Part shown: positions 1 to 5,589 of the stretch, one piece after another | Numbering within the stretch: position 1 is the first letter of the stretch | Layout of the letters: every line of letters begins with the position of its first letter | Assembly: GCA_022615255.1 (NCBI GenBank) | Contig: JAKEHC010000113.1 | Location: 1-5,813 of the forward strand | Direction: 5' to 3' | DNA: 5,813 nt | Origin: Candidatus Dadabacteria bacterium | GTDB taxonomy: Bacteria; Desulfobacterota_D; UBA1144; Nemesobacterales; CSP1-2 | Notes under the pieces: generated by a model | The model's database searches: none | What the model saw: the letters and a program-made list of their open reading frames with translations, nothing else | Told to the model about the DNA's origin: nothing | Translations under genes and position numbers: made by a program

Positions 1-211
1 TTAGTTTCTCCACTACTATTTTATTCTCGAGTGTCCTACGAACCTTTTCCTCGTTAATCTCCCTTACCGGTGTTTTGCCACCTGGTGAAATCATCTGTGA
101 GCCAGCTACAGCGCACTCTGCACTACTAGAAATTAAAGATACGGGAGTAAAACTCGTGAGAATGATAATTATAATTGATACTCTATAAATTTTGTATCTA
201 GAGAAGCTCAT
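1..211 (-). CDS. Exported hypothetical protein, 5' part only (runs off the left edge)
   Basis: An open frame reads from an ATG at 211 to the window edge without a stop, giving the first 70 residues. The start is well supported: a near-perfect Shine-Dalgarno AAAGGAGGT (plus-strand complement at 221-229) lies about 9 nt upstream. The N-terminus is a signal peptide: basic residues (MSFSRYKIYR), then a hydrophobic core with five consecutive Ile at about 13-17, then small residues with possible cleavage after AVA at about residue 36. The visible mature part is polar and charged (about 50-70, REINEEKVRRTLENK), probably helical. The signal peptide followed by MISP and a charged helix faintly recalls the PA2779-type small exported proteins, but too little is present to assign it. 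It is transcribed divergently from the DCC-domain gene at 350. Confidence 0.72.
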   Translation of the reverse strand, partial: MSFSRYKIYRVSIIIIILTSFTPVSLISSSAECAVAGSQMISPGGKTPVREINEEKVRRTLENKIVVEKL

Positions 212-250
212 TGTTATACAACCTCCTTTAAATAAAAACTTCATCTAACT

Positions 251-281
251 GTTTTATAATGCAATTTTTATGCCATAAAAC
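251..281. promoter_or_regulatory. Imperfect inverted repeat with a TATAAT box in the divergent spacer
   Basis: GTTTTAT (251-257) is mirrored exactly by ATAAAAC (275-281), with an inner GCA/TGC pairing (261-263 / 271-273). This imperfect dyad lies between two divergent genes. A perfect TATAAT hexamer for the plus strand sits at 255-260, and TATAAA for the minus strand overlaps it (252-257). I find no convincing -35 at proper spacing in either direction, so the promoter reading is weak. The dyad could be an operator, part of the minus-strand leader, or chance in A+T-rich DNA. Confidence 0.3.
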
Positions 282-309
282 CCCTTTAAATTTAAAAAAA
301 TTTCACACA

Positions 310-322
310 TTAGGTAACCTAA
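310..322. promoter_or_regulatory. 13-bp palindrome upstream of the DCC gene, possible operator
   Basis: TTAGGTAACCTAA is a perfect 6-bp inverted repeat around one central base, ending 27 nt before the first start codon of the gene at 350. The TTAGGT/ACCTAA halves resemble half-sites of DtxR/IdeR-type metal regulators, but those sites use a wider spacing (19 bp overall), so the match is only partial. It may be a regulator site or chance. Confidence 0.25.
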
Positions 323-347
323 AGGCTAGAAGGTAAAATTTAACATT

Positions 348-371
348 ACATGATTCAATACATGATTCAAT
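348..371 (+). repeat. 12-bp exact tandem duplication spanning the start codon
   Basis: The unit ACATGATTCAAT occurs twice head to tail (348-359, 360-371). Because 12 is a multiple of three, it gives two in-frame ATG codons (350 and 362) and a protein beginning MIQYMIQ. It makes the true start ambiguous. Confidence 0.9.
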
Positions 372-1261
372 CAGAAGCGGTCTCGAAGACGGCAAATGAG
401 TCTCAAAACTATTTAATTTATGACGGGGAGTGCGCAGTTTGTAGAAATAGTGTTAAGGTGGTCAAACGATTAGATAGCAAAAAGCTTTTTACCATTGTCC
501 CATATCAAAAGATAAAGAATTTAAATTTAACTCTACCCTCAGATCTTCAGTTCGATCGTGAGATCCATCTTTATACGAAAACGGGAGAAATCCTAAAGGG
601 TCCTGATGCCGCTATTTACGTTCTTAAAACAACTGTTTTGAGATGGCTGGGACTACTTTTAGGACTCCCATTTATATTCCCTTTCACACGAGAGATTTAC
701 TATGCCATTGCCTCTAACCGGTACCTCTTCAATCCTTGCACCGGAAAGCAGTGCGAGATTTATACCAACAAATCTTCTTTCAAATCGCATTCCGTATTAA
801 CAAGTATATTTATTCTAATTGCAGTAATTGGCACTCTAATTTATGGATTTTCTCTAGGAGCACTCTTACCCGACCTAACAGGGGCAGAAGGAGCAATAAA
901 ATTTACATTAGCAACAGGAATTAGCTTGATTTTTGTCATGCCTATACTCAGCCTTGTTGCAAAGGGCTCATATGAGATATTCCTTTCTCTTATTTACAGG
1001 TGCTTTTTAACCATCACGGTTGGCGTCGGTCTAGTCCTCCTTCTTTCTTTGCTAAATGCAATATTTATTGTCACAGATCTACCTGAGAATTTAGGAAAGC
1101 TTACGAATATCATCTGCCTTATCGTAATCAACATAATTATGGCTTACACCTTTATCAAACTTGCAGAGCAGGTTAAAGTCTCAAAACTAGCCTCTCTTTC
1201 CTGGTTTGTCCTCCTAGACTTAGTTGGAGTTCTTCTCTTCAGTATTTTAAGGGTCTTCTAA
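350..1261 (+). CDS. DCC-family (DUF393) thiol-disulfide oxidoreductase-like protein with C-terminal membrane domain
   Basis: 303 residues from the first ATG, or 299 from the in-frame ATG at 362. Residues about 20-138 form a DUF393/DCC domain: beta-strand YLIYDGEC, then the D-G-x-C-x-x-C motif (D25, G26, C28, C31), a GPDAAIYVL segment at 84-92, a hydrophobic stretch at 97-112, and a closing NPC-x4-C pair (C130, C135). The family is thioredoxin-like by its CxxC and is predicted to be redox-active, but its substrates are mostly unknown. Residues about 148-302 hold around five predicted membrane helices (about 148-170, 182-203, 211-237, 251-270, 283-302), which many DCC proteins lack. No signal peptide is visible, so the CxxC domain is probably cytoplasmic, tethered to the inner membrane. 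The nearest purine-rich stretch (GAAGG, 329-333) is 16 nt from the first ATG, so translation start and efficiency are uncertain. It converges with the lipoprotein gene ending at 1345. Confidence 0.88.
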   Translation: MIQYMIQSEAVSKTANESQNYLIYDGECAVCRNSVKVVKRLDSKKLFTIVPYQKIKNLNLTLPSDLQFDREIHLYTKTGEILKGPDAAIYVLKTTVLRWLGLLLGLPFIFPFTREIYYAIASNRYLFNPCTGKQCEIYTNKSSFKSHSVLTSIFILIAVIGTLIYGFSLGALLPDLTGAEGAIKFTLATGISLIFVMPILSLVAKGSYEIFLSLIYRCFLTITVGVGLVLLLSLLNAIFIVTDLPENLGKLTNIICLIVINIIMAYTFIKLAEQVKVSKLASLSWFVLLDLVGVLLFSILRVF

Positions 1262-1344
1262 GAAGAATACGGTCTGCTATTTCCTATATATCTCGATCTA
1301 ATCCTAATCCTTCGCCTCCATTCCCTTCTTTGTCCCCTATGAGT

Positions 1345-2334
1345 TCAAGGTATCGTAATACCACAAGCATTTACCATAGCATTACCTTCTACCTCAAAAT
1401 CACTACCCACATCTCCGTCGATTATGCAGCTACCGCCATCCAGATCAACTAGTGGGGTGCCTTTAGCCTCAACCCCATTTTGACCACCGAAAATATCAAT
1501 AACACCGGTAGCAAACAGATTCACTTCTGATGTGCCTACGGCGCTAATTCCATTTCCCCCTGCTGAAATGTCAATGTCCCCACTGCCACTTGCATCCAAG
1601 ATAACAGTTGCATTACCTACAGTGCTAATACCATCTCCACTAGCATCGCAAATAATATCCCCGTCTGTTGTTGCGAGCGTTACCTCGGCTCCGCCTTCAG
1701 CACGAATACACCTCTCACAATCGGTTAGTATGATATTCTCGGGGTCAATATTAAGTGTGCAATTACCACCAACCCTTATGCAATCTCCTCCTTCTCCATC
1801 AATCACAAGGTCTACGTCATCTTCCTTGACAATTTCAATAAAACCGGTTTCACAATTGATGGTGCCATCTATTTCCATCTCCTCAACTATAACCTCGTCC
1901 GGCTGGAGAACAACAACTATAATCAGCACGATACTTGCGGGGACAAAGATTACTATAGAAGCGTCGAAATCAGGGAAAACTAAAGTCACATTACCAGGAG
2001 AGACAGTTAAAATGAAATTACCATCTGAATCTGTAGTACTAGTGTCAACGGTAACCCCTCCCTGTAGTGCTATCACTGTGATTCCGGAAACCCCAGAACC
2101 CTGGGCATTGGCGGTTTTTGAAAAGCTGAAAAAGTCTTTAAATAAAGTTAACATAGATGGCTCTTCCTTCCTCGGTGCCATTGCTACAACGTCTGCCACG
2201 TTTCCATTTATGGTGCTTGTCCCACCCGCTTGACCACCACCGCCTCCACCTCCTCCACCACAGCTTAAGAGGGTTATTGAGATAACCAATGTTAACGCTA
2301 AAAAAAGTGATATGTTTTTTGGGAATTTTTTCAT
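1345..2334 (-). CDS. Polyglycine lipoprotein with beta-sandwich-like domain and beta-helix-type repeats
   Basis: 329 residues from ATG 2334. The frame stays open further upstream, but that extension overlaps the TPR gene; AGGAGG 8 nt before this ATG and a lipoprotein signal peptide right after it fix the start. Residues 1-24 are the signal; the lipobox LLSC puts the lipidated Cys at 25, followed by nine Gly (26-34), probably a flexible tether. Residues about 79-145 (GVSGITVIAL, TTDSDGNFILTV, SPGNVTLVF) resemble a carboxypeptidase-regulatory/SdrD-B-like beta domain; a hydrophobic run at 127-143 is more likely strands than a membrane helix. Residues about 184-329 contain six repeats of 24-27 residues (starting near 184, 208, 234, 261, 286, 311), each like (D/N)-G-I-x3-G-N-x3-V-x-L, as in right-handed parallel beta-helices. 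Eight Cys besides the lipidated one could form disulfides. Function is unknown; it probably sits on the outer membrane. It follows the TPR gene by 55 bp. Confidence 0.82.
   Translation of the reverse strand: MKKFPKNISLFLALTLVISITLLSCGGGGGGGGGQAGGTSTINGNVADVVAMAPRKEEPSMLTLFKDFFSFSKTANAQGSGVSGITVIALQGGVTVDTSTTDSDGNFILTVSPGNVTLVFPDFDASIVIFVPASIVLIIVVVLQPDEVIVEEMEIDGTINCETGFIEIVKEDDVDLVIDGEGGDCIRVGGNCTLNIDPENIILTDCERCIRAEGGAEVTLATTDGDIICDASGDGISTVGNATVILDASGSGDIDISAGGNGISAVGTSEVNLFATGVIDIFGGQNGVEAKGTPLVDLDGGSCIIDGDVGSDFEVEGNAMVNACGITIP
2233..2259 (-). repeat. Polyglycine codon tract (nine GGN codons)
   Basis: A 27-nt run of GGN codons follows the lipidated Cys codon of the lipoprotein gene. It uses a mix of GGT, GGC and GGA codons rather than one pure triplet, so it is moderately protected from slippage and looks kept for the protein sequence. 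Confidence 0.85.
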
Positions 2335-2342
2335 CACTCTAT

Positions 2343-2348
2343 CCTCCT
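2343..2348 (-). promoter_or_regulatory. Ribosome binding site that sets the start of the polyglycine lipoprotein
   Basis: AGGAGG on the minus strand, 8 nt before ATG 2334. It decides against a longer reading from 2538 that would overlap the TPR gene by about 150 nt. Confidence 0.8.
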
Positions 2349-2389
2349 TTCGCCCTAAGCAATAAAAGGCTTTGAGCTGAACTCCGCTA

Positions 2390-3451
2390 TTATTCACTCC
2401 CTCCTTGTAGTGTTTTAACCCTATTCTTGGCTTGTGCAACCAGTTTTCCATAACTTGAGTTTTTTGCCGATGCCAGGTCAATAAACTTTTGATATTGCTC
2501 CATGGCATTTTCAGTTTCCCCTTTGCTATCGTAAGCAAGCGCTAGAGTTAGATGAGACTCGATGAAATCCGGGTTAATTTCAATCGCCTCCTCAAATTCA
2601 CTTATGGCTTCGTCAAACTCACCTTGGCTTCCTAAAGCAACTCCAAGATTATAGTGGGCAAGTAAATAATCAGGGTTTGTCTCTATTGCCTTCTTGTATT
2701 CTTTCTCTGCCTCATCAAACCTTTTCTGTGCGGCTAGAGTAAGTCCAAGATTAGTGTAAGCTTGTACTAGGTCCGGATTAATCTCAATCGCACGTCTTAG
2801 ATGCTCTGTGGCTTTTTCATATTTACCCTTAGTGTAGTAGATATACCCCAAGTCATTATGGGCAATACTTAAATTCGGGTTTAGCTCAAGGGTTTTTTTG
2901 ATGTATTTACTATCTACATCTGCACCTGTTACCGTCCAGAGGATGTAAAAAGCCTCTGCATCGCTTGGGTTAAGCTCTATTGCCTTTTCTGCCTCACTTT
3001 TAGCATCTTTAAACTTACCCAAAACCCTATAGCTAGAAGCCAGAGCACGATGAGAGTCGCTCAGGTCGGGACCAAGCTCCACAGCTTTTTGGCTATACTG
3101 AATAGACTTATCGTAGATGCTCTTATCTTTTCTATTTATGTTTTGCTCATTCCATAAAGCCCAGAATGAATAAGCCTCTCCGAGACCAGCGTAAGCAAGG
3201 GCGTAGTTTTCATTCGTCTCAATAGCCTTTTCGTACTCAGATATTGCTTCCTCTAAACCCTTGGGCGTAAAAAGCAGGTACGCCTCTTTTCCTTTTGTAT
3301 AGTGCTCTTTTGCCCTTTCCAGCCTCTTTTGTTCTGAAGAGCACCCAAAAGTAAGAAGAAAAACTAAAGAAACCAGGATAAAACCGAGAAAATATACCTT
3401 TAAAATTCGACCTTTTCCTATTTTTGTCAGTTGCCTATAATTGCTTAGCAT
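2390..3451 (-). CDS. TPR-repeat lipoprotein (about eight TPR units)
   Basis: 353 residues from ATG 3451, with GGGAGG 6 nt upstream (3458-3463). The N-terminus has a basic stretch (KIGKGRILK), a hydrophobic core at about 19-35 and Cys37 followed by Ser-Ser. The box TFGC is an imperfect lipobox (Thr at -3, Leu at -4), so lipidation is likely but not certain. From about 46 to 329 there are eight 34-residue TPR units. Units at about 131-163, 194-227, 228-261, 262-295 and 296-329 are clear, with the A-x3-LG-x2-Y/L and ending A-I-E-x-NPD signatures. The unit at 83-130 carries a lysine-rich insertion (about 101-113), and that at 164-193 is shortened and degenerate. TPR arrays form superhelical scaffolds for protein-protein contacts, so a periplasmic adaptor role is plausible; the partner is unknown. 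It lies 42 bp after the His-rich protein gene and 55 bp before the polyglycine lipoprotein gene, all on the minus strand. Confidence 0.9.
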   Translation of the reverse strand: MLSNYRQLTKIGKGRILKVYFLGFILVSLVFLLTFGCSSEQKRLERAKEHYTKGKEAYLLFTPKGLEEAISEYEKAIETNENYALAYAGLGEAYSFWALWNEQNINRKDKSIYDKSIQYSQKAVELGPDLSDSHRALASSYRVLGKFKDAKSEAEKAIELNPSDAEAFYILWTVTGADVDSKYIKKTLELNPNLSIAHNDLGYIYYTKGKYEKATEHLRRAIEINPDLVQAYTNLGLTLAAQKRFDEAEKEYKKAIETNPDYLLAHYNLGVALGSQGEFDEAISEFEEAIEINPDFIESHLTLALAYDSKGETENAMEQYQKFIDLASAKNSSYGKLVAQAKNRVKTLQGGSE

Positions 3452-3493
3452 TGTTATCCTCCCAAAAAATTAAGGTTTAAGAGACACCAAATG

Positions 3494-4066
3494 TTACTTG
3501 TTTTTTCCTTTATTATGTCCCACTTTTTTATATCCCGCTTTATTATGTTTCACTTTAAAAGACCCCTTGTGTCCATTATTACCCCCGTGCTGTTTCACTT
3601 TAAACGCATGGTGCTTATGGTTACCTCCGTTATGTTTCACTTTAAAAAACCCTTGATGCTTATGGTGTACGTGATGAACGCCGTGGTTGTGAACATGTAT
3701 ATGTTTTGGACCAGAGTGTATGATTACAGGGCCGGGGTACACAACTGGGGCAGAATACACTATAGGACCAGGCCCTATTATGACTGCTGATGGAAAGGCA
3801 AAAACGGGGGGAGCCACAAACACCGGAGCGGGAATACCTATACCAAAGCTTAAGAATACGTTTGGACTTATCGTAGATACCAGTGATACGGAAGCGAAAG
3901 TAGGATAGGCGTAGTATATAGCTGGAGAAGGGGCAACAAAGACCGGAGCTGGGATACCTACACCGACACCGAAATTAAAAAATACATTTGCGTCCGCTTT
4001 TGCTCTTGATACGGCTGAACATAGAAAAACCATCGAGAGAATAAGAACTACTGTGTGTTTTTTCAT
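3494..4066 (-). CDS. Exported PxPV-type protein with His/Lys-rich repeat tail
   Basis: 190 residues from ATG 4066, chosen over an in-frame TTG at 4081 because AGGAG (4074-4078) lies 7 nt before this ATG and MKKHTVV begins a normal signal peptide. Cleavage is probably after AKA (about residue 24). The mature protein starts with NVFFNFGVGVGIPAPVFVAP (27-46) and repeats it as NVFLSFGIGIPAPVFVAP (69-86), an internal duplication shared with the neighbouring 90-residue protein. A Pro/Val/Ile/Gly-rich middle follows (87-116). The tail (117-190) has 18 His plus many Lys, Gly and Asn: first an alternating HxH/HH cluster (122-137), then three FKVK(H/Q) repeats at 141, 155 and 170. Such tails can bind Ni, Zn or Cu, or polyanions, but no known metal-site architecture is recognised. 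The protein is low-complexity and very basic and is predicted to be periplasmic or surface-located. Function is unknown. Confidence 0.78.
   Translation of the reverse strand: MKKHTVVLILSMVFLCSAVSRAKADANVFFNFGVGVGIPAPVFVAPSPAIYYAYPTFASVSLVSTISPNVFLSFGIGIPAPVFVAPPVFAFPSAVIIGPGPIVYSAPVVYPGPVIIHSGPKHIHVHNHGVHHVHHKHQGFFKVKHNGGNHKHHAFKVKQHGGNNGHKGSFKVKHNKAGYKKVGHNKGKNK
3547..3646 (-). repeat. Three 13-bp direct repeats encoding FKVK(H/Q) units
   Basis: The plus-strand string GTTTCACTTTAAA occurs exactly at 3547-3559, 3592-3604 and 3634-3646 (spacings 45 and 42 nt, both multiples of three). It encodes the FKVK units of the His/Lys-rich tail, with a Gly/Asn/His-rich spacer between them. Identical codons in all three copies suggest fairly recent internal duplication. 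Confidence 0.85.
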
Positions 4067-4073
4067 TTTTTCT

Positions 4074-4078
4074 CTCCT
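4074..4078 (-). promoter_or_regulatory. Ribosome binding site that sets the start of the His-rich protein
   Basis: AGGAG on the minus strand, 7 nt upstream of ATG 4066. It overlaps codons of the alternative TTG start at 4081, which makes that TTG unlikely. Confidence 0.7.
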
Positions 4079-4176
4079 CAATACGTGCTTGTAGCAAGAT
4101 TTAATGCAAAATTCATGCAGAACTGACGAAACTAAAGCTATTAGTAATTTCTTGATGTTTTACGTATACACCTACT

Positions 4177-4449
4177 TTAATCGTCGTCATCGTCGTCATA
4201 CTCATAAGGCTTATATTTATATTTAATCACCTGCCCATAGGGACTAATTATTACAGGTGCAGGTTGAACATATACAGGATTTGGTGCCACAATAACAGGC
4301 TGAGGAGCAACAAAAACTGGTGCTGGTGCTACATAGACCGGAGCCGGAATACCTACACCAAAACTTAAAAAGACATTAGTCCGTGCCATTGAGGCTATTG
4401 GGATCAGAACAAGCGCTAAAATAATTAATGATATTAGTAACTTTTTCAT
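4177..4449 (-). CDS. Small exported PxPV-heptad protein with hexa-aspartate C-terminus
   Basis: 90 residues from ATG 4449, with a strong GGAGGTGA (4457-4464) about 9 nt upstream. Residues 1-22 are a signal peptide (MKKLLISLII, cleavage likely after SMA). The mature N-terminus NVFLSFGVGIPAPVYVAP (25-42) matches the neighbour's duplicated motif. Residues 35-69 are five perfect tandem heptads of the type PxPVxVA (P35, P42, P49, P56, P63), matching the short PxPV repeats described in small exported proteobacterial proteins (Pfam 'PXPV repeat'). A Tyr/Lys-rich linker (71-84) leads to six consecutive Asp at the C-terminus. The array probably forms an extended Pro-rich rod; the Asp tail could bind divalent cations or basic partners. 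Function is unknown. It is the first gene of the minus-strand block, behind a recognisable promoter. Confidence 0.8.
   Translation of the reverse strand: MKKLLISLIILALVLIPIASMARTNVFLSFGVGIPAPVYVAPAPVFVAPQPVIVAPNPVYVQPAPVIISPYGQVIKYKYKPYEYDDDDDD
4243..4347 (-). repeat. Five 21-bp (7-codon) tandem repeats encoding PxPVxVA
   Basis: The array encodes residues 35-69 of the 90-residue protein, with Pro at every seventh position in register and no insertions. The nucleotide sequences of the units have diverged, while the P-x-P-V core is unchanged in all five, which suggests selection on the protein. Confidence 0.85.
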
Positions 4450-4490
4450 ATTAAAATCACCTCCAATTTTTTATCTTAAAATATTAAACT

Positions 4491-4519
4491 ATAATATTTA
4501 TGTAAGGTTTCGCATTCAA
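4491..4519 (-). promoter_or_regulatory. Sigma70-type promoter for the minus-strand block
   Basis: On the minus strand TTGAAT (4514-4519) and TATTAT (4491-4496) are separated by exactly 17 bp: 4/6 and 5/6 matches to the -35 and -10 consensus. Transcription would start near 4484, leaving a leader of about 35 nt that contains the GGAGGTGA ribosome site. It is the best promoter candidate seen in the window. Confidence 0.6.
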
Positions 4520-4805
4520 AGTAGCTATTGGCAATATCCATACCAACAGATTTAATTATCTTAGATATTAGAAACTTATTTAATTTTTACAGGAAGTTAT
4601 AATTAGGTTTTTATAGCAGAAGAAGTGAGAGGCGTTTTACTGTGTAATAATGCACTGTGAAAAGTGTGTAAATCTGCACTGAAATTTTAGTTAAAAGGTA
4701 TTTGCAAGTATGATATTAAAAAGCTATGTCTGCACATTAGAAAATGTTGTTATGAATTTCATCATTATCCAGATATATTTTTTGCTGTTTAATAACCTTG
4801 CTTAC

Positions 4806-4810
4806 GGGGG
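4806..4810 (+). promoter_or_regulatory. Ribosome binding site that sets the start of the hydrolase
   Basis: GGGGG 8 nt before ATG 4819. An in-frame TTG at 4798 lies upstream of this site and would put extra residues before a normal MKK signal peptide, so ATG 4819 is preferred. Confidence 0.6.
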
Positions 4811-4818
4811 CAAAGAAA

Positions 4819-5589
4819 ATGAAAAAGATTTTTTCTTTTATATCAGCTCTTATTCTTACTTTCTTATTGTTATCGATTAATTCCCATAACATTCATTCCG
4901 AGGCTTTCCCAGAAGGCAAAATGGTTAACTACAAATCTGACGGAGAAACTGTTTCTGGATTCCTCGTTACACCTGAAGGCAAGGGACCTTTTCCTGCAAT
5001 CATAGTGATTCAAGAATGGTGGGGACTTAATGATCAGATAAAAAATAAGGCAAAAGAACTGGCAAAAGAGGGGTATGTTACACTTGCAGTTGATTTATAC
5101 AGAGGAAAAGCAACCAGGGACCCTGAGGAGGCACATGAGCTTTTAAGAGGGCTTCCAGAGGATAGAGCATTAAGAGACCTATTATCAGCAGTTTCTTATC
5201 TAAAAACGTTACCCATTGCAAAGAAAGACAAGATAGGGTCTATTGGCTGGTGTATGGGAGGAGGGTACTCGTTGTCGCTCGCAATAAATAGCCCAGACAT
5301 TAAGGCGTGTGTGATCTATTATGGAAGGTTAATTACTGATAAAGATCAGCTAAAAAGAATCAACAGCTCCGTTATCGGTTTTTTTGGTGAAGAAGATAGG
5401 GGAATCCCTGTTAGCGGCGTTAAGGCATTTGAAGAAGATATGAAGGAACTAGGCAAAGATACAAGTGTCTACATTTATCCAAATGCGGGGCACGCCTTTG
5501 CAAATGAGGAAAAACCCTCATACAACCAGGCAGCGACAACGGATTCGTGGAAGAAAACGCTTATCTTCTTTAGCCAAAAATTACAATAA
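4819..5589 (+). CDS. Exported dienelactone hydrolase family protein (alpha/beta hydrolase)
   Basis: 256 residues from ATG 4819. A signal peptide (MKKIFSF plus hydrophobic core 7-20, cleavage probably near residue 28, HS/EA) precedes a complete dienelactone hydrolase fold. Family landmarks appear in order: QEWWGLN with Glu66 (equivalent to the Glu that holds the nucleophile), VDLYRG at 91-96, the nucleophile elbow GWCMGGG with Cys145, GEEDRGIP with Asp193, and NAGHAF with His225. The Cys-Asp-His triad is therefore intact and the length is normal for the family plus a signal. Classical members hydrolyse dienelactone in chlorocatechol breakdown, but most homologues have other or unknown ester/lactone substrates and there are no catechol-pathway genes here, so the substrate is open. 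The signal peptide predicts action in the periplasm, whereas the best-known members are cytoplasmic. It appears monocistronic within the window. Confidence 0.92.
   Translation: MKKIFSFISALILTFLLLSINSHNIHSEAFPEGKMVNYKSDGETVSGFLVTPEGKGPFPAIIVIQEWWGLNDQIKNKAKELAKEGYVTLAVDLYRGKATRDPEEAHELLRGLPEDRALRDLLSAVSYLKTLPIAKKDKIGSIGWCMGGGYSLSLAINSPDIKACVIYYGRLITDKDQLKRINSSVIGFFGEEDRGIPVSGVKAFEEDMKELGKDTSVYIYPNAGHAFANEEKPSYNQAATTDSWKKTLIFFSQKLQ

Larger units (their letters stand above)
3809..4377 (-). repeat. Dispersed ~55-60 bp repeats encoding the NVFxxFGxGIPAPVxVAP motif, three copies
   Basis: Copies lie at 3809-3862 and 3929-3988 in the His-rich gene and at 4324-4377 in the neighbouring Asp-tailed gene. 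They are recognisably similar at DNA level, for example around the GGAATACCTA/GGGATACCTA stretch encoding GIPAP. This supports duplication of a shared module within and between the two genes. Confidence 0.75.
4450..4818. other. Long A+T-rich divergent intergenic region
   Basis: About 370 bp between two divergent genes. The left end holds the promoter and ribosome site of the minus-strand block; the right end holds the ribosome site of the hydrolase gene. In between, no convincing gene, RNA or terminator is visible. A heptamer TGCACTG recurs 24 bp apart (4651-4657, 4675-4681). No -35/-10 pair at good spacing was found for the plus-strand hydrolase gene, so its promoter may need an activator or an alternative sigma factor, or lie in unrecognised sequence. 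Confidence 0.6.

Noticed and set aside
1262..1344. Bidirectional terminator between the convergent genes
   Set aside because: Looked for because both genes end here, but no stem with a T tract could be found on either strand.
1532..2233. Long plus-strand open frame (233 codons) antisense to the polyglycine lipoprotein
   Set aside because: No ribosome site and low-complexity Ser/Pro/Thr-rich product. The minus-strand gene has a lipobox, a ribosome site and ordered repeats.
2335..2538. N-terminal extension of the polyglycine lipoprotein to 2538
   Set aside because: It would overlap the TPR gene by about 150 nt and place a lipoprotein signal inside the protein. A good ribosome site supports ATG 2334.
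3491..3790. Plus-strand open frame opposite the His-rich tail
   Set aside because: Shadow of the repeat codons; its Met/Phe/His/Val-rich product mirrors the repeats, and no ribosome site is seen.
4650..4682. Ten-codon peptide MHCEKCVNLH in the long spacer
   Set aside because: The CxxC/His pattern is eye-catching, but the only GAGAGG is 17 nt away and the length is easily reached by chance.
4710..4881. Plus-strand open frame of about 57 codons overlapping the hydrolase start
   Set aside because: No ribosome site, biased A+T-rich composition, and it overlaps a well-supported gene in another frame.
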